DNA from: Hirudo medicinalis
Lineage: Eukaryota; Annelida; Clitellata; Hirudinida; Hirudinidae
DNA length: 64,000 nucleotides
Reading direction: 5' to 3'
Assembly: GCA_011800805.1 (NCBI GenBank)
Contig: MPNW01000165.1
Coordinates: 32,674-96,673 of the forward strand
Position numbers and translations under genes: made by a program. Shown piece after piece: positions 10,720 through 22,895 of this stretch (position 1 is the stretch's first letter; each line of letters begins with the position of its first letter). The notes under the pieces are model-generated. The model saw only the letters and a list, made by a program, of their open reading frames with translations, ran no database searches and was not told the origin of the DNA.

Positions 10720-13700
10720 CTAATTGGAGATGACCTTGTCCAGCATTACTTCGTTGATGCTGTAGTCTCTGCCTCTGAAGTTGTGGAGTCCGAGGGTTGG
10801 AATTGTGTGCACGAAAGTGGCCACGAAAGTAACGTGGCACATCATCCATACGAAACAACCGCACAAAATCTGCGAAATTCGGGCGAAATTAGTTGAAATT
10901 TATCAAAATGCAAAATCTACATTTTAATAAAGATAACGATGATATTGGTATGTGCAATGCCGGATTAAGCCTGCGGGAGGCCTGGGGCCCGCTTTCCAAC
11001 TCCCCCTTAGGGGCCATCCATATATGACGTCCACATGAAGACTGGATTTTTTCACCCTCCCTCCCCTGTCCACAAGCATCCACATCAAGTTAACCCCCTT
11101 TGAGGACTTTCATCTACCTCCTTAATTTAAAGGCTGGTACATTGACCCTTGTAGCGGCAGCGGCGGCATTGACGACGAAGCCGCGTTCGCTACAAAGTTT
11201 ATTTACAACAACGGCAACAATGCTCCGACTGACAACATAACTGCTGGAGTAGCAGCGTAGCGACGTAGCCGGAANNNNNNNNNNNNNNNNNNNNNNNNNN
11301 NNNNNNNNNNNNNNNNNNNNNNNNNNNNNNNNNNNNNNNNNNNNNNNNNNNNNNNNNNNNNNNNNNNNNNNNNNNNNNNNNNNNNNNNNNNNNNNNNNNN
11401 NNNNNNNNNNNNNNNNNNNNNNNNNNNNNNNNNNNNNNNNNNNNNNNNNNNNNNNNNNNNNNNNNNNNNNNNNNNNNNNNNNNNNNNNNNNNNNNNNNNN
11501 NNNNNNNNNNNNNNNNNNNNNNNNNNNNNNNNNNNNNNNNNNNNNNNNNNNNNNNNNNNNNNNNNNNNNNNNNNNNNNNNNNNNNNNNNNNNNNNNNNNN
11601 NNNNNNNNNNNNNNNNNNNNNNNNNNNNNNNNNNNNNNNNNNNNNNNNNNNNNNNNNNNNNNNNNNNNNNNNNNNNNNNNNNNNNNNNNNNNNNNNNNNN
11701 NNNNNNNNNNNNNNNNNNNNNNNNNNNNNNNNNNNNNNNNNNNNNNNNNNNNNNNNNNNNNNNNNNNNNNNNNNNNNNNNNNNNNNNNNNNNNNGACTTA
11801 GCTTCTTAAATAGCCAGTCAGGACAAAGGAGGATATCCACAAACAAAGGATGCGCGCCTGGTAAGTCATCGCTGATAGGGCTAGGATCAGCACGTGATTA
11901 TGATGGATGTGCGATCCTACACCCTCCTTGCGCGTATCACGAATCCAGGACAAGACAACGCAAGCTGAGAATGAGGCCCCCTCACGACATTTAAGTTTAA
12001 AATTTATAAGTTCTCACTCGCAATTTATGGGTCGAATTGTTAAAAAAAAGTAGCTTTATTTTACTACATTTTTTATTGCTTTTATTGATTTTGTGGACTT
12101 TCACATTCTGCATAGTTTTTCAAGCTGGTCAGTGATGTTACAGCAGTATTTAGATCGAGTTTTGCGTGTTGTAGATTTTTATTAGTAAGTTATTAGTTAG
12201 TTCTTTGCAGGATATCATTCCAGAAGATGTTGTAAATACCTGTTTCAAGCTGATTTATCTGTCTTAACAGTCCTTTTGCTTCACCTCGCACACAGCCTTA
12301 TTCTTCAATGTCATCATCAATCTGTTTCAGTACATCCTTAATCTGCTGGTAGTCATGCTTAAGTGCCCTCGTTGCGTCAGCAGCTCTGCAGGACCAACAC
12401 GTTGTTGTGACTCGTTTGAGAGTCAATGACGAATCAATGATGAATGTTTCAAAGCTTCAGTCAAAAGTTGCCGATGAAAAAAATTGCCGTTGCGTTGAAA
12501 TTGTGAAGAAGACGAACAGCTTTTCAAGGAAGTAAAAAAAAATAATTCGGCCCTGGGTGTGTGTTAATGAAACCTTTTTCTTTTAATGAAATCTCCCAAC
12601 TAATTAAAAAATAAAAATATCAGCTTAAACGTGAGAATAACAAGAAATAAAGCCGAGCAGGTGGTGCAACGGCGACGATAACGGGAATCAACTGATTCAA
12701 TTGAGTAATGTAATTAAATAATGTCTTAATACTACTAATAATATTTGGTATTATTACATTACTATTTCTCACCATGTCCGTCTTGTGAATGCCACCAGCC
12801 GAATAAGCGAGCATATTCGTAGTGTTGGAAGTCGGAAATATGAAGTTGTAGTTGGCTGCTATTTGAACTATGATGAGGATGGCAATGCTGGCCAAAAACA
12901 TCATGCTCGTCTGTCATCGATATTAACAGCTTTGTTATTTCTATTCGCTAATGTTATTCTTCGAAATAAGACAGGTTATTTATTTACTAACAATCGCCTG
13001 GAGATCCTTCAGAAACAAATAATGGATGAGCGGAGTGTTGAGGAAGTTGGTATACAGCATGACCTTCGAGGTCAAGCTAAAGAACACGGATATGAAATTT
13101 GGCATGACTCCTATGTAAAGGTCCTTTCTCATGATGTCTATCAGGGCGGATTTCTGTTAAAAATTTAATTTGTACATCATCAATGTGATTCGATAGGTTA
13201 GGAGTTTAAAACCCATCTTGCAGCTCTCAAGCTTCGACAAGAAAGGCGTGAATTATTAGACCGTAATGATTAATAAAATACCCTATTTTTTAAAATAGAA
13301 AACCATTTAGCGCTTGTAATGTATCAGTATGTTGCAATGTTGAAAATATATTTATCATAATTTTTAATACAAATACGATTTGCAAAGCCTAGTTAATGGG
13401 GATTTAATTCCAGGCAATGGGTCAATAATGCAAGCCGTCAGATGTTTTCAATAGTTTGTGAGTAATGTTACATTCTATCAAAACATACCATCAATACCAT
13501 GCCATATTATCATTTGAAACATTTGAAACACTCAAGCAAAAAGCTCAAATATGACCGTTAAATTTCAATCACAGAACTCGTTAAACTGACTTACAATATC
13601 GTTTATTAATAACGAATAGTAACCTAACAAGATACCATAATACTAAATTACTTTGAACTGCATGAGGAACAAGTCAGAGCAGTAAATGTAAAGTATGACG

Positions 13701-16700
13701 TCCCAGGGCATGGCGACATAATCATCATTCCAATTTACCAGAGGTTTCCAATCTCCTCGCGGTGCTTCTCCACCTGGAAGGATTCTCCAGTGGTTGATCG
13801 GATTGAATGAGTGATTGATTGAGTGAGTGAATCATTGAGTGAATGGTAGATCAATCAAAACCAAATGAAATTCATTGGCTGGTCGGCACCGATTGAAATA
13901 ACGTTGACTGTATTTTATGCCTGCCGATATGTACTCTGCTAATAAGAATATCCTTGTCTCTAGTGTTGAGCATTTTAAATGAGACACTGTAGCATATTTA
14001 CAGAAATAAACTTTAACAAAGACATTTGTGGTGATGCATTTTTGTTAAGACAGTATTGTAATTGAGTAAAAATCTGATCTTACTGAAGTTTCCAAAAATG
14101 AAATAATTGGGTCTCTGTGTGGGGATGAGAAGAACTATAATAGCCACGAGGATGGTCGCCCGTTCCAGGTTGAGCGTGCATCCACACCTTTCAATTTAAA
14201 ACTTAATTATTCAACCGAGAAATTGTGATATATTAACAGCCACGAAAAAACACAAATGTCAATTAACATGAAACAAGTTGTTGAATAATGGATAATAATG
14301 GATTTTGAATAGCAATACGAGGCCGTTATCACGTTTAGGATGAAATTGCAATGAACTAGTTGATTATTTATTCACAATTTATTTAAAATTGTTATTTTTA
14401 TTACAATTATTTAAACTTATTTCCATCAAGGTAACGGGTAATAATAATTTGTTATCAAAGATAAAAGAATAATTGATAAAGTAAAAATCTTATTCTATCG
14501 AACATTCCTTCGGCTGTTGAAAATTCGTGAGGCATTTCAATCAAAGAACTCGATTCCTTCAACCAGGAATTGAATCAATCCAAATACGAAAGCGTTTAAC
14601 TCACTTGGTGTCGCAGTCGTCCCAGAATAAAACTTTTTGAAGTAAAATTCTCTTCACGCTCACAAATATTAGGAAAGCTATTCCGCATATCACAAGAAGT
14701 TCCGCGAGCCTTGAGAATGTCGGCAAATTAATTAAAACTAAAATGAACTTCTACAGTTTATAGGGTTTTATGCAGAATTTTTGTCATTTGTGTTAACCAA
14801 GAGTCAGGTGTGTAAGCCATTGGAGGGGGGTGAATAAATACCCTGTTAACATAACATATGAAAAAGACTCTCACAGAATTGTTAATACATAATGAGTAGA
14901 ATGGTGATGTTAACAACAGGAACAAGAATTGCATTAATACAATTGTATTACCTCATATTCGGTCTGCTTTTTCGTTCAGTTCTTCTTTGATAAATAGCAT
15001 ACATGTTTTCAACTCCACTCCTCCAATTCCAGAGCTTTCTAATTTGACATTAATACAATAAATAATAAATAAATAATTAACATAATACCATTAATTAATA
15101 CATTAAATAATAAATAAATGATATAACGCAAGGAAGCAACGCTGTCCAACAAGCAGCCAAGAGGGTGGTCCGAACGGTCCGCCTGAGCTCGCGACATTGT
15201 TGCAATTTGAGTCAAGAATAAATTTAATACAGTAAAAACCCATGCAGTTGTATATTTAAGTTATTCTATACGGATTTATAAAATAGGTACCCACTTATAT
15301 CCGATGAATCTAACAACTAGGATGAACCAGAGGAAAAAGCATTGCAATATGATGATAGGAACTGCTATGTTGAGCCATGCAGATAGATCAACCAATGTGT
15401 ATCTGTCTTGATTTTGACTGTATATCAATAAATATCATAACATTGCATTATCAAAACTTAAATCATAATATGTTATTACGTAATATTTATTACTTACACT
15501 GTAAAATGTACAATGCGATGTGAAATAATACGTACTGAAGTACAATTCATAATAATTAGATATTTAATGCCAATATATTGATAGTAATAACGATAAAAAC
15601 AATATTAATAATACCAATTACAAATACTTTAACCATCAAAGACTGACTAAAGAATGCCGCTTGTAGTCAAATTGACTGTGAAAGGTAGTGCCAGTCTGAT
15701 GGCGGTTGAAAACTTGTGGAACTCAAAATCACTTCTTATTCTTTCCCTTTTCAGTGCACCATCTGCAACAAGAAAATGTTTTTAAGTAATTAGAATAAAT
15801 AAAGATTAGTTCGAGTAAACAATTAATTAATTTAATTAAAGATTAACTAATTAATCAAAACCCTGTGACAGCCTGATCTTTCTACAATTGTTGATTCCCT
15901 CAAGGACGGCTGAGAAGACCGGATGGAGGAGTGTAACTGTCAGTATGGGAGCCATCACGAAGTTGGTCAAAGCTGTCAGCAACATCACTCCTGCCAAAAC
16001 TCTGCATTAACATCAGTTTGTAATCAGTCAAGTGAGACATATTAAATGCTTTGATGTTAAAATTATTATTCACTGAAGCAGTTCATCAGACGATCTTTCA
16101 CTCGGTTGATTAATTATGTCATTGATCGACCGACCTTGACCTTGACCCATTCAATTTATTCATCGTTTGATTGGTTGATAAAAATAAAACAATATGACAC
16201 CCTCGTCATCGACATTGTCCTTATTTACATTGTTGTTATTATTTACTTTTGAGGTCTCGTGTCAGACAAATAAATGAAGTAAGAAGCTATCCTTTTGTGG
16301 AGGTTGGTCCTAACCACTGCGTTACTGATTATGGCTGCAGACAGGCAAGCAAATTCTTCTGATTCAGAAACCATGGCGGGTTTGGTAACCAACTGAAAAA
16401 CATTTATTTTCTATTTATTGGCGTAATGAGTCTATGTCTAATAATTTTTCGTTTCGGTTATAAAAATATTTGTTGAATTTTTGAATATTTTGAATATCCG
16501 ATTTCAAAATTTACAAAGTGAAGAAATCGTTCTAAATTTGAAATTGATTGGACATTATATTTAAAATCTAAAAATATCTGAAAAGGGATTTTTCAATTCC
16601 AGCAATAGCGCGTTCTGGAAGATATAAATTTTTTCATAAACATTCAATTGAAATGAAAGAAAATTCTACAAATTTTAATATGTATTAAAAACATCATTGC

Positions 16701-17229
16701 TATTATTATTATTATTGTTATTGTTGTTGTTGTTGTAAATTTTGATTATTGTAATTTAATAAACGTGAAATATTGATTTAAAAATCTTATCTTAGAAAGT
16801 ATAAATAAAATATATTCAGACGTTGTCGAGTCTGAACCCGTCCTCCTGGAGGCATAGAATAATTGGAGGAAGGCAGAGAATTTCAAAGGGAAGTCCCTCA
16901 ATGAGCCAGTTTCCAATTGTCAGTGAACAGACAAACAGGCCCATAGAATCCTTTTGAGTGGACGTAAAATATTAACAATAATAATATTTATTATAATAAA
17001 TAATATTAATAATAGTGTCAATATAGTAAATTATGATAATATTATGTTGGTATAACGACAACGGAGAGCACACCCTGTTGAATTTGTATTTGATGGGGAA
17101 GTACAAAGACAGCACTGGACAGATAATGAGCATGTGGTTCCTTCTGACGAATGTCCATAGCTGCTCCCACGAAGTTGCCTTCCCTGATCCACTCACGTTA
17201 TCAGGCGAGATATCCTGACCCCCGTACAT
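10720..17229 (-). CDS. Highly diverged SLC13-like anion/Na+ symporter family protein, 12 exons
   Basis: Minus-strand exons 17229-17074, 16950-16822, 16392-16268, 16001-15862, 15762-15648, 15417-15295, 14709-14605, 14187-14084, 13773-13652, 13153-12992, 12910-12773 and 10869-10720 join in frame to 522 residues, near the usual 550-600. Family anchors in order: SLTIGNWLIEGLPFEIL (the TEA-IP helix), NLHKRIA, two hydrophobic hairpins, WNDDYVAMPWDVIL (the MPW helix), FIFPTSNTTN and HKTDM. SLC13 members carry sulfate or di/tricarboxylates with sodium across the plasma membrane. Here the two SNT motifs that bind sodium and substrate are replaced by API (residues about 154-156) and NTP (412-414), and the Gly/Thr-rich GGTATxTGT segment is also lost. 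Sodium-coupled transport is therefore doubtful, although the frame is intact across all 12 exons. A relative elsewhere in the ion-transporter superfamily is the main alternative. Confidence 0.75.
10955..11100. repeat. Possible degenerate interspersed repeat next to the gap
   Basis: A GC-richer block (GGGAGGCCTGGGGCCCGC, then CATCCATATATGACGTCC) differs sharply from the surrounding AT-rich intron. It resembles old interspersed repeat sequence, but no coding potential or terminal structure was found. Confidence 0.3.
11275..11794. other. Assembly gap (520 N)
   Basis: Unbroken N run in the last intron of the SLC13-like gene. Any open reading frame drawn through it is meaningless. Confidence 1.
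12190..12535 (-). pseudogene. hAT-type (ZMYM1-like) transposase fragment
   Basis: Read on the minus strand, one frame gives LTLKR-VTTTCWSCRAADATRAL, KDVLKQIDDDIEE, a stop, then GLLRQINQLETGIYNIFWND. This follows the pattern of the C-terminal half of hAT-superfamily and ZMYM1-like transposases (LKRLSDTRWSARADA... LETxxxxxxWxDIL). At least one stop interrupts it, more stops lie upstream, and no start or DDE/ zinc-finger part is visible. It is a dead relic inside the last intron of the SLC13-like gene, 400 bases from the assembly gap, which may hide the rest of the element. Confidence 0.65.
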
Positions 17230-18295
17230 TTCCTAGGTCACATGACATCGGTATTTAGTTTTAGCTTCTCATTTATTGACTATTAGTTATTTGAATGATC
17301 TCAGAGGTTGATGGAGTAGTTGAAAAGTGCCAGAGTTGCTCTTGCAAGCAGATTCACGTTGCATCAGGGCAGGGGCATCATTTGGGGAAGGAGGGGGCAG
17401 AAGAGGCCACCCTGATTGCCATAAGATCTATCGACAGTCGTTTTTAAATTAAATCTCTCTAATTACGTTAAAATCTGAATAAATTCTAACAGCCTCCTTT
17501 GTATGTGAATGAGGAGAAGCCCATCTCGTGAAAAAATGTTGGGCGTGAATGTCGATGCTCCCTCTGTCTCTCGGGTGTAGAACCATGTTTAATTCATAAG
17601 TCGTAATTGATTACAAACGCACATTGGCAATAATGTCAATAAAAATAATATGAAATGGCTACGTCACTATGAGATCATTTTACTTTCAATTCTTTCGGTT
17701 TTTCACTGTTGTTTTTCGCTTTAGGTTATTTTTGCACCATATGCATTTAATTAATCTCAAATAATCAAAGATTTTAGTTGTAGTTATAAGATGACATTAA
17801 CTTTATGAAATGCTGTGCCTTGACCTAGCCTAAGCCTGATCAAATTAAACACTTATCAAGCTAATAACAAATAATATTCAAAATAAATCGCACAAATGTT
17901 ATACTTTCAGCTCCAATTTATAATTTTTTTTTAAATTTAATGACTTTTAAATGTCTTTCCAATAACCACATAAACATTCGTTATTTTACTTTTAATCATC
18001 TTCGGTCTTTTATAATTTTTTTTCTAGGGATTAATCGAACAGGAATATATTATGCTGTCACGGGTTGCAGATAACTTCAGGCGAGTATAAAACCGTTAAT
18101 TGAAGTTCTAGCAGATTTATTCTTGTAATGATGTAAGATATTACAATGTGACACAAGTGACCCCCATGTGTGTGTGCTACTTTTTAGTTACTAAATTACT
18201 TCGCTACATACAGCAGGGTTCAAAGTAGAAAATGTGGAAGAATACTTGTCCGTTCTTGCTCCGCCGAACATTCAAAGGGAAAGTTGGCGAGTTTC
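17230..18295. other. Divergent intergenic region, SLC13-like / OPA1
   Basis: Separates the minus-strand SLC13-like start from the first assigned OPA1 codons. The OPA1 frame stays open upstream of 18296 to a TTTTTAG acceptor-like site ending at 18187 and reads an Arg-rich stretch there, so a 5' OPA1 exon with the true start codon is probably somewhere in this interval. I could not place it. No repeat or RNA gene seen. Confidence 0.5.
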
Positions 18296-21200
18296 ATGTC
18301 AACTTCACAAGAAGATGGGGAAAACTCCAATGATAATAACGAACGTACAACATTTCGCTCTTCACCAATCGTGTGGTCGTCCGTTGCCGGACTCTTTTTA
18401 TTTAACAAAGTATGACTATGGCATTGTTTCTGTCCAACTAATTTCATCATTAAGTTGCATAATTAATTGATTGTCTGACATGTTTCATGACTAGAAGCAT
18501 TACATAAAATAGACATGGCCCACTGAACATGGACCACTGAACAATGCCATTGTTGAGGAAACTATTACTTATTTTCCAAAAGCCTATATTCACAATAATA
18601 TGGTTGAAATAGACCTTTAACCCATTTTTCATCCTTTTTAAGGTTTCTTCAGACAAAGAAAAAGAGAAAAGTAAACTTCTTGTAGACCTTAAGAAATTAA
18701 ATCATTTCTTCAAACAACATGATCTCACAGGTATTATTTCAGACTTTTAAGGTTATTTTCAAAGAATAATTGAATAAATTACATTTAACTAATTCACATA
18801 TTTTATTTTTAAAGATTTTATTGGCATTCTTATATCAAAAGAAGCTTCAATCGTGCCATATTTGTCATCATATCTTTTGATGCAAGGTAATTTGGAATAA
18901 CTTTGTGAAGTTTCATGTATTATTATAAGTTCTTAATGAAGATGGTAAATTATTCATTATTTGTTGTTATTATTATTTATTATTGTTATTATTATTATTA
19001 TTATCGTCCTATATTGTTGTTATTTTTTATTATGGTTATTATTCCATTTTATCAACTTAATTTTGATTCACATGATTTTATGATCATTGTCTATAATATA
19101 TTTTTCAAAAGACAATAATTTTCAAAACTTCGCTAGTGAAAGTGGTTTTTCTCATTGCAGGCCCAGGTGCCTTTTCACCAAAAATGCACTTGAGCAATTC
19201 AAGAGAGACATCTTTGAAACAAGTGAATTCTGTGAGTGAATTGAAAGTTTACATATGTTCAAAATATAATGTAAATGTCACAAGGATGCTTTGTAACAAG
19301 GAATGAGAAATTAAGCCCGTCAAGTATTGAAATAAAAAATTAGGATTTGCTTATCTCTGGCTTGGATGTTTTGCAATCAACCGAGTAGCTGAATATTTCC
19401 ATGGGTAATAACTGAACATTATCATTAAAATTTGATCGAGTTGAATTAAATTGAATGAATGTTCATATTTAATATAATTTTGTTGCGAGCTTTCACTCAC
19501 TCGCCTGGTGAAATTTCACAACGCTTGCCTACCTCATGAAAAGCAATGTTGCAGTGTGTAGTGTCCGACGACATCACTCTGAAAGTGTGAATAAAATATA
19601 AAACAATTGATAATTAAAGGCGTCTTCGTTCGATTCGTCATCGTCGACGACTTCGTCCTCTGATTCTTCGACCACTCGAATGGAGGAACTTCACCAGGAA
19701 TTGCTGCGACAACAGGTTATTTGAATCTTAAGTCGATGCTTATTTTAAAGCTTATTATCAATGGTTATGCTATTCAATATCGTTTTATATACTGATCGTG
19801 TTCAATTAAAAGCTTATTATATAAATTAATGCCGTTATTTATTTAAATCGTGCCAAATTATTTTTGAGCCGACATGATTTTGGACTACACTTGTATGTTA
19901 ATGGGTGAACAAATCTATAAATTCTTGTTATTATTGTTTAATTATAGATGAATTGAGTCAAAAAATAAAGAATAGAATTTAAATACAATGCCAGTGATTT
20001 AATCAATCTTCTACTTTCATTCGAGGATTTAGTCGGGAGGCTCTTCGTCGACTTTGAAGTCATCCAGACACGTTTCAATTTCAGATGAGATACCAAAAAG
20101 AGATTGAGAAACTTGAAAAGGAGAACAGAGAACTGAAAAAGAGCCTGATGTACAAAAATTTAACGGGCAAAAATAGCAAACACATACAGGTGATGTGAAT
20201 ATTCAAGCACCACTATCGATAAATATTGATCAATCATCATTATGTGGATCATCTAATGTAATTTGATATGTAATATATTGTAATGTGATAGCATAAATAT
20301 TACATCTCATCTCATATTACATTTCAATCAAGAGCATCCATTTTTATGCATGCCCTTTAATATGTCAATGTAAGATAACATTGTTAAGTAATCACAACAA
20401 TGTGATGTTATAATATAATAACTAGTATTAGTATCAACATGTCATCACTAAATCTGAAGAGCAAATTCATTACTAAATCATGCATCCATCCCCATGCACA
20501 TATGCACAGAGGTCCCTTATAGACATGTACTCAGAAATCCTGGACACGGTGACTGACTTTGAGTCCAACTTCAGCCAACAAGACGAAGGAAAGCTTGCCT
20601 TTCAACTGCCCCGAGTCGTCGTCATCGGCGACCAGAGCTCAGGCAAGACCAGCGTCCTTGAAATGATCGTTCAAGCGAGGATTTTCCCCAGGTTTAGATT
20701 TGGCAATTTTTTAAAAGAAATATTTGAACAATTTTATTTGATATAAAATATTACTTGGATGTGTGGAATGACAATCTTAAACTGAGTTGAATAAGTATTA
20801 TCATACTGATCAATTGACAAGGAGACCAAAAATTTTGATATTAATTATTTATTATTTTGGCATGGATATTAGATAATGATGAAAGTTTTTATGATAATAA
20901 AATTTGTAATGTTTTACAGAGGTTCGGGTGAGATGATGACGAGGTCACCGGTGCAGGTGACTCTCAGCGAGGGTCCTTACCACATTGCTCGACTGAGAGA
21001 TGACAGCAGGGAATACAATTTGAACCAGGAGACAGAGGTCAGTTTCGATCAACACTTAATTATAATATCTATTACAAGGCTGGTCATTAACTGCCTTTAA
21101 AAGCCTTACTTTCTTATGCTAAAGGAATTGTCTCGCATTTGCAACATAGATTACCTGGCCACGAGTGTCCGCTGGGAATAGGCTCTACATAAATGCCTCT

Positions 21201-22849
21201 GATGCTTTGCATGTAGGACTTTACATGATAAATTGAACCATCGTTGTTGTAATTGCTTGGCAGCTCGAACTCTTGAGAAGTGAAATTGAAAGGAGGATGA
21301 AGAACAGCATTGGAGAAGGACAGACTATCAGCAATGAGGTTTGATGACCATAACGATCTCTTTTTGAAAAATAAGCACTTGAAATTATCAAGTTATTCAG
21401 TAATTTTGTTTCTAATGGAGAAATCTGAAAACCGCATTATTAAAAAGGCAGTTATTTGTTTTTGTTAGGTTTAGGATGGATGGATGGATGGATGAATGTT
21501 TTTAAAGCTTAACCTTACCTTTTCAAGGTCATCTCACTGACAGTTACTGGCCCAGGTTTGCAGAGGATGGTACTTGTGGACCTTCCTGGTGTTATCAGTG
21601 TTAGAGTTCAAACATTTTAGAATATTTAATTGCTTATTATTTAAAAACATGATATTTACTTGTGTCAGAAATTCTTGCTATTTAATATTATTGCATTTAG
21701 TCATTGTTCAAATTGAAATAGCCACAAATGATTTAATATCTTATTACGAAGTTATTCGGATATATATATTGAAAATAATTTTATTAAATAAATTCAAGTA
21801 TAAGTAAATATTATATATGATATTATTATTACAATTAACTAAATAGCAAATGTTACATTTGCATTTCTGTACTTCATCAGTTCTCCAATCTCTTGACCTT
21901 TCTTTCAGACCGTGACCTCTGACATGGCCACCGATACCAGGGAGAGAATTAAAGAAATGTGTCAACACTACATGGCCAATCAGAATGCCATCATTCTCTG
22001 CGTGCAGGGTGGGTCGGTCGAACGGTTTATGTCGATTAAACGATTTAAAAAGTAATTCGTGGGCTTCGGACATGTGGGGGTGACGACTCCCGCGACCGCG
22101 TCCCACTCGTTGATTCCGACACGATTTGATCATTAAATTTATTTATTTAAGTTTTGAAAACTAATTTGAAAAGCGGAAGCTAACGTGTTTCGACGTTTTC
22201 ATTTCTAAACGCAAAGATGGCTCCCTGGATGCAGAGAGAAGCATCGTCACGGACTTGGTGAACTCTGCCGATCCCAAGGGCAAACGCAGCATCTTCGTTT
22301 TGACCAAAGTCGATCTTGCCGAGTCGAAACTGTCCAACCCCGACAGGGTTCGTGGACCGAATTCTCGTCCCGATTACGTGTTGCGGCCATTTGGTCGATT
22401 GAGTCGTCGTTTTGTTAATCAATTTCAGTTTGTAAGAATATGATGCAATATTGTAGCACAATGTGTAGGACATAAAGTGTAGGACAATGTATAGGACATA
22501 TAGTAGAGGACATCCTACAAGAGGGAAATATTTCCCTTAGCTCCTTTTGAGGAAACAATACATTGGTTGTTTGCGAATGCGATTGTATTTCAAGTTTTTC
22601 TGTTTTTGTTCAACAAATTAAAACAAAATATCAGCCTTTAGAAGGACAAGTCGGACAATTATTTTAAAATTAATTGGTGGCATTGTTCCTCCTTACTCCA
22701 ACAATGTAATGCAATACATTACTTTTCAAACAATGTCAAGGAATGTTGATATTTGAATACGTTTATTTCCAGATAAGGCAGATTCTCGAAGGAAAACTGT
22801 TTCCCATGCAGGCCCTCGGATACTTTGCGGTTGTTACGGGAAGAGGTAC

Positions 22850-22895
<46 letters not shown>

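Noticed and set aside
11199..11846. 215-residue minus-strand open frame
   Set aside because: Most of it is the N gap; flanks show no family motif.
18232..18333. Alternative OPA1 start at 18232 (MWKNTCPFLLRRTFKG)
   Set aside because: It looks like a presequence, but the frame ends in a stop at 18333 and reaches the next exon only through an implausibly short intron; the frame through 18296 splices in phase.
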